A DNA stretch of 64,000 nucleotides, taken from contig JAGKQI010000099.1 of the NCBI GenBank assembly GCA_018806915.1, positions 558,001 through 622,000 of the forward strand. The letters are read 5' to 3'. Under the pieces are notes generated by a model, which ran no database searches, was not told the origin of the DNA, and saw only the letters and a program-made list of their open reading frames with translations. The position numbers and the translations under genes were made by a program. Shown here in pieces: positions 21,101-29,491 of this stretch (the stretch's first letter is position 1; each line of letters opens with the position of its first letter). This DNA comes from Phytophthora colocasiae. Taxonomy: Eukaryota; Oomycota; Peronosporomycetes; Peronosporales; Peronosporaceae.

Positions 21101-22806
21101 CGATGCAGAGCGTGGTGCGCATGCACTTGGCTATCAAGTCCTTCTCGGTTCTGCAAAAGCAGGCTAAGGAGGACGCTAAGCTGGAAAACCAGATTCAGCT
21201 GCTGAAGAAGCGTCTGCAGCAGGAGCGTGAAGCGCGTATCGAGCTTGAACAGCAGGCTCAGCACGGTGGTCGCGCGTCGGTTCACATGCGTAGTGAGGAG
21301 GCTCTGGAAGACGCTGACCTGGTGATTGACCAGCTGCGCCGTGAAAACGCTTCCCTCAAGGAGGCTAACACAAACCTGAAGGCATTCGGCGTTCAGCTCC
21401 GCAAGGAGAAGGAAGTGATGGAACGCGGTGCTTATGTGAACGGCGCTTCGTTCGCAGCTGCTAACCAGCGCGCTATGAAGCTGCAAGATGAGAACGAGGC
21501 GTTGAAGAGTGAGCTTGCCCGTTACAAGACTGGCCACCGCAATCTCAAGGCGCAGCATGCTGGCGTCATGGAGAAGATCACGCTTATGCAGAGCTCTCTG
21601 AGCGAGGCTCTCAACGAGCGTCAGGCTCTCCGCCACACCGTGGACCACTTGAAGCAACACACGGAGCACCTGCAGGGTGAGAACATGGCGCTTGCTAAGG
21701 CTAATGCCCGTCTTCGTCTGATTCTGCGTCAAGACCCGGAGCTGAGCCGTAAGCACCGTGAAGAGGTTCCTCGCCTGACGAAGCTGGCGCTGTCTTCGAA
21801 GCAGCCTCAGCCTAAGGCGACGATCAGCAAGACGATCGCTGCTCCTTCCAAGGCAATTGAGCTTTCAGAGCCGGCTGTAGGAATGCGTGTGTCACTATCG
21901 ACGCTGCAGCCGCCTGCTCCTCCCATGGAGAACACCGTCTCCAGCCAGCCGATGGCCACGCCCATCAAGCGTGCCAACTCGCTATCCACGAGGAAACTGA
22001 CCCACGAAAACTCCAAGTCGTCGCGTGTTGTCAACATCCGTGAGATCACGAACGCTGGCCCTGAAGAGGAGCCGGCCGTGGTCGCTTCGCCTACCGCCGA
22101 GGTGGTTGGAGAGCGTCTGTCGTTCGCGGAGGTGATCAAGGGCCGGGATCGTCGTTCTTCGTCCATGTCCAGCACGGGTTCGTCTTCTGGAACCCCTGCC
22201 CCGCATGTCGGTCCAAGTGCTCCAGTGAAGACCTCGAGTATCCGTCAGCCTACCGGCGAGGATGGTCCTCTCGAGTCCCCTGGAAAGGTTATGGGCATCG
22301 TCCTGGAAGGTGAACCTGAGGACAGCAACGACCGCGTGAGCTTCAGTGTGACGCTCGGCGTGGACATGGTGGAAGACGCCAAGCAGCAGCAACAGCGCCA
22401 GTCGCTTACCGGCGTGGCTCCTGCTACCAAACAAACCAACACAAACGGCACCGGCAAGTCCAAGGGCCGCTCACGCCGCAGCTCATACGACCGCACAGAA
22501 TCGTTCAGCAACGGCGAGAACCGACGGAACTCTTCTCTGCGTCAGTCGTTCTCTGGCAGCGTTGATGGCGGACGCACTCGTCGCAGCTCTTACGATCGCA
22601 GCGAGTCGTATGGTAACGATGCCGTGAGGAATTCGTCACTTCGGCAGTCGCTTACCGGCGGCAACCACCACAACGGCGGCAACCGCGGACGTTCACGCCG
22701 CGGGTCGTACGACCGTAGCAGCAGCTACAAGAGTCGCCAGACCAGCGACACTATGAGCAACGCGAGCAACAGCAGCGGTGGCGGCGGCAAACGCATTGAG
22801 CTGTAA
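18157..22806 (+). CDS. Unconventional myosin heavy chain
   Basis: Four exons: 18157-18177, 18252-18407, 18491-18658, 18730-22806, giving 1473 aa. The start MEDQQTK is spliced to an SH3-like N-terminal domain (YVPDPEVTWVEA). The motor domain (about 70-800) has the P-loop GESGAGKTE (about 166), switch II DIFGFEIF and the actin-binding/converter region ending near IGKTRVFF. Five IQ motifs follow (for example VLQRYAKKWM, AQKVYRGHRA, VQKYVRRHRA), then coiled coil. The C-terminal about 400 residues are Ser/Pro/Arg-rich without a FERM, MyTH4 or DIL domain that I can recognise, and end with repeated R-R-(S/G)-S-Y-D-R motifs. It is an actin-based motor, probably dimeric, for transport or tip growth. 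Oomycete myosins fall in lineage-specific classes; no class is assigned. Confidence 0.95.
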
Positions 22807-23060
22807 GCCGCAACACAACGGACAGGTCAGCCGAGCTGAGCTGACGTACATTCTGGAAATGACGGCGGAGGGCGAAGCAAGGTGCATGGTGCGTGGTGTA
22901 TATATCGATAGGATAGCGGACCCTCAACGCGGCCGCTGTCATCTAGGGACAAAAAAAATAGTTAGCAAACACATGAACATAGTGAACAAACATAAATACA
23001 AACGATTCATCAACCATTTATTCAATCAAACGCTGCCTGCTCCACCAGGTAGAAGCCGCT

Positions 23061-24686
23061 CTACCGACGGTATCTGTGTCGCTTGAAATTGAAATACAGA
23101 TGCAGGATGCCGCGCTCGAATACGCTCTTGAAGCCACGTTTGTGCGAGTATTCCCACTCGCGGTTGACGATCTTAAACGCGATGTCTTGGTACGGCGGGC
23201 CAGCAGAAAAGCGGATGATACAAAATTCGTCCGAGTTGGATTTCTCCAAGAAGAAGCGCGGAGCAGTCTGCTTGTCGATGAGGTCGGGGTAGAACAGGTT
23301 GAATTTGTAGCCCTGCACCACCTTCGGCGGTGGATTGTCGTGGTCGTAGTGCGTCTGGTTGTACTTGTTCCAGTCGTAGCCAGTCCTAACACGGTTAAAG
23401 TATCGGGGCTTACGTGGCTGGTACTTCTCGCTCCAGCGTGGTGCCGTCTTTGAATCGCCCAAAATCACTTCCTCCGACGCATCGAGCTGTTCCTCTGCTT
23501 CGTCCAGACCCTTACGAGCGAAAGACTCCTCCATCTCACGCGCCTCACGTCCAGCATCACGCCCGTTCTCATCAACCACACCATGCATCTCGTCTTCAGT
23601 TGCACGGATCGCAGCTTCCTCGGCCGTACGCCTTTCGTGCTCTTCCATGAGATCAGCCAGTTTGGTCAGCATCACTTCATGGAGCTCGGTCAGTCTCGCT
23701 CGCGCCTGGTACACTTCAATCTGTTGTGCCACTTCCTCCCAGAAATCCACATCCACGCCTGTTGCTCCATTCGACGCACTCGCAATTGTGTCCTTCACTT
23801 CCCGCTGCAGTTTCTTCAACTCCTCCTTGTTTTTACCGTCTAGCATCTCTTCAATGGTGTTATTAACTGAGTCATGGATCGCTCCTCTGTCCTCTCGTCC
23901 TTCACTCTGCGACTTCTTCAGTCTCCTGATCCTATCACCACAAATCAACTTCATCAACTTCCAGAACTCAGCGTTGTGTCCTCCATTGCCGCTTTCCTCC
24001 AGCTCTTCGTAAGTGTGAACGTCCTCCTGCAGCTCCTTCAGTTCCTCCATCGACAAAACCTCCACAATAGCATGTGGTCGTCTGTGCTCCACCCGAATAT
24101 GTCCGATCTCCTTCTTAAAAAAGTCTTCATCGTCGTCTGTGCCGCTCTTAGCGGACACCAGTAGCAGGTTTTTAGCCAGTAAATCCACAGGTTTCTCCCT
24201 GTTGGCTCGGATCCGAAGCTGGCTGCGTACTTTGGCCTGTTTAAGGTGGAATTGCTCCTCCTTCTGCTGCCAGTCCTCGTACTGTTCAGCGTCTTTTAGA
24301 CGCATTTCCTCGCTCTTGAGCCGCTCCATCTCCTCCTTCTCAGCCTCGCGCTCCTCTCGACGTTTCCGCGCCTTGCGGATCTCGTCCACACGTCGCAATT
24401 GCTGCTTCTTCAGTTCCTTCGTCGATGGTTTGTCCTTGCCTTTGTCCTCGTACTTCTTGCCCCATACAAACGGCTGACTCAGACTCGAATCCCCGAACGG
24501 ATTCGTGTCGTCCGAGTAGCCTAAACTCGACAGCATCTTGGCGGATTTCTTGCGCGCCTTCCGCTCCGCACGCGCCTCCGTCTCGCTGTCCGAGTCCGAG
24601 TAGTGGCGGTGGCGCTTCTTGTGCTTCTTCTTGCTGTCATGGCGTCGGCGTCGAGAGCTGCCGCGCTCATCATCCGACCGCGCCAT
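23061..24686 (-). CDS. Cactin (spliceosome-associated protein)
   Basis: Intronless, 541 aa. The N-terminus is an Arg/Ser/Lys-rich stretch (about 1-50) followed by a cactin-mid region of charged helices with SLGYSDDTNPFGD and FVWGKKYE. The C-terminal about 120 residues carry the family signature: WSEKYQPRKPRYFNRV, GYDWNKYNQTHYDHDNPPPK, VQGYKFNLFYPDL, the CIIRFSAGPPYQDIAFKIV block and YSHKRGFKSVFERGILHLYF. Cactin binds late spliceosomes and promotes accurate splicing in yeast and animals. The protein is shorter than animal cactins (about 700 aa) because the N-terminal part is reduced. It converges on the myosin gene. Confidence 0.95.
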   Translation of the reverse strand: MARSDDERGSSRRRRHDSKKKHKKRHRHYSDSDSETEARAERKARKKSAKMLSSLGYSDDTNPFGDSSLSQPFVWGKKYEDKGKDKPSTKELKKQQLRRVDEIRKARKRREEREAEKEEMERLKSEEMRLKDAEQYEDWQQKEEQFHLKQAKVRSQLRIRANREKPVDLLAKNLLLVSAKSGTDDDEDFFKKEIGHIRVEHRRPHAIVEVLSMEELKELQEDVHTYEELEESGNGGHNAEFWKLMKLICGDRIRRLKKSQSEGREDRGAIHDSVNNTIEEMLDGKNKEELKKLQREVKDTIASASNGATGVDVDFWEEVAQQIEVYQARARLTELHEVMLTKLADLMEEHERRTAEEAAIRATEDEMHGVVDENGRDAGREAREMEESFARKGLDEAEEQLDASEEVILGDSKTAPRWSEKYQPRKPRYFNRVRTGYDWNKYNQTHYDHDNPPPKVVQGYKFNLFYPDLIDKQTAPRFFLEKSNSDEFCIIRFSAGPPYQDIAFKIVNREWEYSHKRGFKSVFERGILHLYFNFKRHRYRR

Positions 24687-25044
24687 CTTCGACTATTTAG
24701 ACGATTGGTTGAGTGGACATAAATTTAAGGGGGGGGCATGAGGTATCTACCAGATCTGGTGTGTTCCAGATGGCTTCCAGAAAAGTGGTACAGCAATATA
24801 ATATAAGTTATATCCTGTCATACATGTACACGGCAGGTAGCGCCTTGAAAATTCGTCACAAGCTGTATCAAAAGGTTCTCCATGCTCTTACTAAACGTTA
24901 CCCGTGCAGGTGGTCTGTGTGGGGCGCAAGTATAACCCGAATACAGTGATATAAATGTACACTGGAGAAATCCTGACCAAGTTATGATCGAGTATTATAG
25001 ACCTTAATGTAACCCTGATCAAGTGCAAGCGACCTTCCTGTTAT
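24687..25044. other. Intergenic spacer
   Basis: About 360 bp between the cactin start and the end of the truncated SWEET gene. AT-rich, with no gene or repeat seen. Confidence 0.5.
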
Positions 25045-25537
25045 CTATGCCATCGCGACAACTACTGGCGAAGACAGCGTTTTGTAGGCCGAATTGTTGC
25101 TGGATACCGCGAAGACAGCAGTTGGTGACATAGCCGGCAGTATTTCACCGTCCGGGTATGATAAACTATTTCTACTGGGGCGGTAGTGGTAGTACAGAAC
25201 GATTTGAACAACACCCAGCAAGACACCAGCGGCGTTCAGTCCCGCAATGAAATAGTCGCTGTCGAGCAGTCCTGTTGCCACCCAAAGCACGGACGACACG
25301 AAAATCATGAGACTCATGTTGACTGGGATGGAGACGGCCGACTTGGTCTCTACGACACGCTTTAGAGTGCCCAGTGGAGACGCGAAGACGCCGATACTGA
25401 AGACAAGACCGAAGTATCCGAGTGATGTGCTCGCCTCGGCAAAGGTCTGACTGGTGACACCCGTCACGACCAACACAAAGTAAAGGGTTACTGCACACTG
25501 TGCAGTAACAGCAAGCTGGAAATTTCGGACGTCCGTG
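25045..25537 (-). pseudogene. Truncated SWEET sugar transporter (C-terminal half)
   Basis: The open frame encodes only the second half of a SWEET/MtN3 sugar facilitator. It starts inside a central TM helix (about FQLAVTAQCAVTLYFVLVV) and runs through the second triple-helix bundle, with LGYFGLVFSIGVFASPLGTL, SIPVNMSLMIFVSSVLW and AAGVLLGVVQIVLYYHY, to a normal-looking hydrophilic tail. The first three-helix repeat and the start codon are missing: the frame meets transposon sequence near 25537 and no SWEET sequence lies beyond it. An intact SWEET needs both repeats, so this copy should be non-functional. The remaining frame carries no stop, which suggests a recent break. Confidence 0.75.
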
Positions 25538-26375
25538 TCCGTCTGTACAATTCTCAGCAGACTTTCGGACGTCCATGACTGCCCGAGATTCTCGTTCGGA
25601 TATCCGCAACCGACCGAAAAAAAATACGGATGATTGTAGTTTAAACCGCGCAGTATAGCTCATTCAGCATTATATTTTTATTAGTCTGTCACTTGTTTGA
25701 ACGTGCCGGTGTAGATGCCTTGGTCAAACCCATAAAGGTCTTCATCGTTCCGGTGCTTGCATTGGCATGATTCTTCGAGCAAGTTTCTCCATGTTTATTT
25801 AAAGTTGAAGTTCCCTTCTTACTCTGAAAAGCAAACACTCGATAGCATCCTCTACACGCAACGAAAGTCGTCTCTATAGCCACAAACCGAGCCCCTGAAT
25901 TCTTCTCCACAACATAGGAAAAGAAATCCCAACACTTAGGCCTAGTGCTAGAGGAATCTGCCAGCAACGACAACACGGGCTTTTTATTTTGCGACGTCAA
26001 CTCACGTGTGATCGCCTCTTTAATCGCGGTCAATGATATGAGAGCACGAATGGAGTGCAGTTGCTGAGATTGATAAGCCAACGACGACTCGTCGGACAGA
26101 TTGGAATTTGTAGTGCTTGTGCCGTCATCAGTTCGTGATGAACGATGTGTCCGCATTACGAAGGAGTCCATGACCGTACGACAGCAGCGAGGCACGGCAG
26201 CAGCGAAAGGAGTGAAATCCACGAGTAAAAGACGGCAGGGGGAGGTTCTCGAATGCCAATAGAAAACTCCCAAAGTATTCGGATGTCTGTGACTGTCCGT
26301 TGATTTATTTCGGATGTCTGCAACCGCCCAAAGTATTTTCGAGCATCCGTTCGGATATCCGTGGATACCCGCGGT
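25530..26375 (-). mobile_element. hAT-type transposon remnant between two truncated genes
   Basis: Both ends carry clustered repeats of a CGGAYRTCCG-like motif with palindromic copies such as CGGATATCCG, on the left at about 25528-25630 and on the right at about 26278-26365. Such subterminal repeats are typical of hAT-like elements. Between them lies one minus-strand frame with a BED-type finger. No catalytic RNase-H-like domain is present, so the element is non-autonomous. It separates the headless SWEET gene from the 3' end of the RBR-like gene. Exact termini and target-site duplication were not resolved. Confidence 0.6.
25689..26171 (-). CDS. BED-type zinc-finger protein of a hAT element (N-terminal domain only)
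   Basis: 160 aa from the ATG ending at 26171. The first half is Ser/Thr-rich and polar. The second half contains ACRGCYRVFAFQ ... STLNKHGETC, a C-x2-C ... H-x4-C pattern resembling the BED zinc finger that binds DNA in hAT transposases. The usual DDE/RNase-H-like domain and C-terminal dimerisation region are absent, so the protein could at most bind element ends, possibly as a repressor. It overlaps the extended 3' end of the RBR-like frame by 16 nt on the same strand. Confidence 0.55.
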   Translation of the reverse strand: MDSFVMRTHRSSRTDDGTSTTNSNLSDESSLAYQSQQLHSIRALISLTAIKEAITRELTSQNKKPVLSLLADSSSTRPKCWDFFSYVVEKNSGARFVAIETTFVACRGCYRVFAFQSKKGTSTLNKHGETCSKNHANASTGTMKTFMGLTKASTPARSNK

Positions 26376-27547
26376 CGCGGGTACACGGTTAGAAAGCGGT
26401 CTCGGGTAACTGTTTGCGACCTCTGAGTCAAAGCCTGGCTGAAGCGCCAGCGCCAGATATACGATGCCAAAGCGGGACGAATCATGCCCCGAACTGACAG
26501 AATACTCTCGTCAACACGCTTTGCACGTCTCGACATCCATGCAATAGACAATTGCGTTTTAAGAACTTTGTGGAGTCGGAAGCGCCACAGGTAGACGGCA
26601 AAAATCGGGTGCACAAGAGGACGCATTGCTAAAGTTTTCTTGTGCAGCCATTTCGCTCTCATCCTCGTCATCAGATTGCTCAGTTTGGGGCGAAACGCGA
26701 CCCAATCTGCTGTCAAAGGGATATCAAAGATATCCACTGGCAAAATTCCTTTCTTCCGGTCCTGGCGGAACTTTCTCTCCTGCGCCCAATTCATGTTGAA
26801 GCCACAGACACAATTGACCGCGTCGCAACCTTCGACCTTGAGCAGCAGTGCACGGCACGACCGGCAGCGCACAAGGTCGTTGGCCTCACTGAATTCTTCC
26901 GGGCAAGATTCGTGGTGACCTCGGCGTTTGCAGTTGAAGCAGAAATCGTGACTGCAACAGTTCGTTTTGGTGTTCGGTCGGAAGTACATCAGTGAGAGCA
27001 ACAGTGTGGCACGTCGCTCCGGATCTTCAATGCGCGGTAACGTCAATTCATTCATGAGAATTGCAGCCTTCTCCTCTCCAAAAGTGCCGAAAGCGTAGTC
27101 CAGTACTACTCGAGGCTCAATCTTGTGTCGACAGAACTTCTTGCACAGTATTTTAAAGTTCTCGAGTTGAGACGGTAGTGTCAAGATCGGACTCGAAGGT
27201 TCGCGGTACGGGTCAAACACGGTGAGGTGCGTGTAGTCTGTTTTGTGGCAGCACGGAGGTGTCACCACGCACGCCTGGCGACACAATTCGGTGTATTTAG
27301 TCGTCAACGTCATCTTGATCTCATTAAGGACGAGATTTTCCCAGCGGCTCAAGTGCATTGCGACTAGACAGATCGGACAGCGAATACGAGGTAGAACGCC
27401 CGGGTAGAACTGCTGCAGCGTCACCTCAACGTGGCGGCCAAGACATTCCTGACAGATTTCGGCGCTGCAGTTTTTGCTACACACTTTTGTGCATAACTGA
27501 GAAGACTTGACATTGTTCAAGCAGATTTGGCAGGTGGTTGTGGCCAT
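26156..27547 (-). CDS. IBR/RING-type zinc-binding protein (RBR-like E3), 3' end altered by a transposon
   Basis: 463-aa open frame. The N-terminus has a RING-like cluster (CQICLNNVKSSQLCTKVC, EICQECLGRHVEV, IRCPICLVAM). Later Cys/His pairs (NCCSHDFCFNCKRRGHHESC and VRCRSCRALLLKVEGCDAVNCVC) match the IBR and second RING of RING-between-RING ubiquitin ligases. In the last cluster, the Cys within GCDAVNCVCG is the candidate thioester residue. A basic Trp/Arg-rich helical region follows (about 295-395). From about residue 398 the sequence is translated hAT-remnant DNA, so the native C-terminus is lost or replaced. Ubiquitin ligase activity is inferred from family resemblance; the gene may be decaying. 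Confidence 0.65.
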   Translation of the reverse strand: MATTTCQICLNNVKSSQLCTKVCSKNCSAEICQECLGRHVEVTLQQFYPGVLPRIRCPICLVAMHLSRWENLVLNEIKMTLTTKYTELCRQACVVTPPCCHKTDYTHLTVFDPYREPSSPILTLPSQLENFKILCKKFCRHKIEPRVVLDYAFGTFGEEKAAILMNELTLPRIEDPERRATLLLSLMYFRPNTKTNCCSHDFCFNCKRRGHHESCPEEFSEANDLVRCRSCRALLLKVEGCDAVNCVCGFNMNWAQERKFRQDRKKGILPVDIFDIPLTADWVAFRPKLSNLMTRMRAKWLHKKTLAMRPLVHPIFAVYLWRFRLHKVLKTQLSIAWMSRRAKRVDESILSVRGMIRPALASYIWRWRFSQALTQRSQTVTRDRFLTVYPRPRVSTDIRTDARKYFGRLQTSEINQRTVTDIRILWEFSIGIREPPPAVFYSWISLLSLLPCLAAVVRSWTPS

Positions 27548-28159
27548 GGCGCTGGAATTTTGAGCGTTAGACGGAAGATTGCGAACTGAGCTTAAGCTTA
27601 AACACTGAGCTTAAACACTGGTCGTTTAGGGATCTCCGACGGTTCCCCACAGAAAATGGGTGTGGGTTGAATCGCAGTGAAGGATTTTTTTGACAGGAAT
27701 GCCATCCTTGGAGAAACCCCGGATCTATATATGTAAAATCTACGACCTTGAGTGATACACGACATGGCTACATCTTATTTTTGACCATCACTCATAACAA
27801 ATATCACTCCTTGCAACTTCAACAGCCAATCACAGAACGACGATAGTTGACCCGCATTACCTGTATCGTTTGAAAAGTTAACCGACTTAGTTTCCTTGCT
27901 CCTGTATTGGCACTTGTACCGACCCAGGAGATATACGACTCGTAGACTACGACTTGTAGTGATTGTATCATCCATTGCGAAGTCACGTACAGGTAGGAAC
28001 GCCCCGCACCAACCGATTCCGTCCGAAACATAGGGCAAGGCAGCATTTGAGAACGACACCGTTCTTTCACCATGTGTCACCCCGAGGCGATCAAGGCGTT
28101 TTCGATCGGCTATGAGGACAATAACCCGAGCACGCAGTCAATTCACTTCGTTTCAACGC
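27548..28159. other. Spacer between the RBR-like gene and the 5' LTR
   Basis: About 610 bp. A 101-codon minus-strand frame (27775-28080) has no ATG start and no recognised domain. It has a protein-like composition and may be a relic of an older repeat. Nothing else is seen. Confidence 0.35.
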
Positions 28160-28383
28160 TGTAGTGGCTGGTTGAATCTAAGCCTTGCCCACTGCACTGG
28201 GCGGCACAGATGGTGAGGCCGAGTTGCCGCACAGACTGTGAAGCCGAGCTGGCATAGACGTCAGAGGACGAGTAGATCGAAGCTGTAGCAAGCATAACAT
28301 TGAGTTTAGTCAGATTACAATCTACCTTAGAGCGAGCAAGCAATAGACCAAGGTTAACAGGAAGCGCCAGCTTCCCTCGCGTG
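28160..28383 (+). repeat. 5' long terminal repeat
   Basis: 224 bp starting TGTAGTGGCTGG and matching 34150-34373 base for base when read by eye. It should contain the element's promoter. The short length is normal for oomycete gypsy elements. Confidence 0.93.
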
Positions 28384-28453
28384 TGTTCGTGTTATCGAGA
28401 CCCACTACAAAGATATCTTTAGTTGCGAAGGTCGTAACTGAGCACAAGACAAC

Positions 28454-29491
28454 ATGACGAAGGATCAGCATGTGAATAACGAGAAAGTGACTCTACAGGA
28501 GAACGACAATGTAGAGCATGTGACGGCTGTATCAACGGTGATTCCCCGTGTCCCGCAGCCGATTTTCTCGATCGTCAACCCGCCGCTAATCAACGACATC
28601 TCTCGCGAGTCGTTGCTTGAGTGGTTGAGACTTCGGAAGGAGTATATTGCTGTTACTGAGGCGCGATGCCGGACAGCTAACGAGGATGTAAAGTCCGTGC
28701 TACGCACAGTACGAGACTCTTTCAACGAGGACTTGCTTGAGACCATGTGCGAGACTCGTTGGGACATAGACATCGGAGACGTGACCGATGAGTTCCTAAT
28801 GGAAAAGATCAAGGACATCACCTCCAGCTTTATGAACAAGGAGCTGCCAGATATGGATGATCTGTTTGGTTGTGAACTGAGGTTCGATGACTCCACTCCC
28901 GATGTGGAAGCGAGAGTGACAGCAGCCTACTTCCATCTTGCCAACGAGATTATAAAGCGGAATGGTGTGACTTCTCTTTTTTCTGGTGACGATGGAATCA
29001 AGCGCAAGTGTAAGGTGCTATTGAAGTTCCTACCTGGGCCCCTGTCGAAAAGAGTGGCAAATGAGTTGGAGTACCGCAGTGGCGATGCCAAGGCGAGTGT
29101 ACGGAGCTTGTACAAGGTGGTGAGCCATTTAGCATTAGAACTGGAGAAGGAGAACAAGGCCATGATGCAGATTAAGACAAAGATGACCAAGAATGCAAAG
29201 ACTTTCAGCACCCGAGGTACCATGAAGATTACCAACGACAAGAAAATGGCAATCATGACTAGTAGTGTACCGAAGGCAAAGCTGAGAGCGGTGATCGGAT
29301 CTAAGCAAGGCGAGCAGCGCCAAGCCACAGGGGCCCCGCCGCCCAAACAGTGTTTTCATTGTAAAGGAGAACATGGATTTATCGACTGTCCGACGGCAAC
29401 GGAAGCGGACAAAGAAGCAATTCGGGCAAAGCGTCGAGCAGATTTCAAAGCGCGTCGGCAAGCAAAAGTCCAACAAGGAAAACGCAACTAA
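28454..29491 (+). CDS. Gag polyprotein with CCHC zinc knuckle
   Basis: 345 aa starting 70 bp after the 5' LTR. The middle is a helical capsid-like region. A basic stretch precedes one zinc knuckle, CFHCKGEHGFIDC (C-x2-C-x4-H-x4-C), near residue 302, as in retroelement nucleocapsids that package RNA. The frame is intact. Its last 119 nt overlap the pol frame, which is shifted by +1, so pol may be made by programmed frameshifting. Confidence 0.85.
   Translation: MTKDQHVNNEKVTLQENDNVEHVTAVSTVIPRVPQPIFSIVNPPLINDISRESLLEWLRLRKEYIAVTEARCRTANEDVKSVLRTVRDSFNEDLLETMCETRWDIDIGDVTDEFLMEKIKDITSSFMNKELPDMDDLFGCELRFDDSTPDVEARVTAAYFHLANEIIKRNGVTSLFSGDDGIKRKCKVLLKFLPGPLSKRVANELEYRSGDAKASVRSLYKVVSHLALELEKENKAMMQIKTKMTKNAKTFSTRGTMKITNDKKMAIMTSSVPKAKLRAVIGSKQGEQRQATGAPPPKQCFHCKGEHGFIDCPTATEADKEAIRAKRRADFKARRQAKVQQGKRN

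Noticed and set aside
20692..21756. 354-codon frame antisense to the myosin neck and coiled coil
   Set aside because: Leu/His-rich mirror of the Lys/Glu/Gln-rich sense codons, with no domain; typical shadow.
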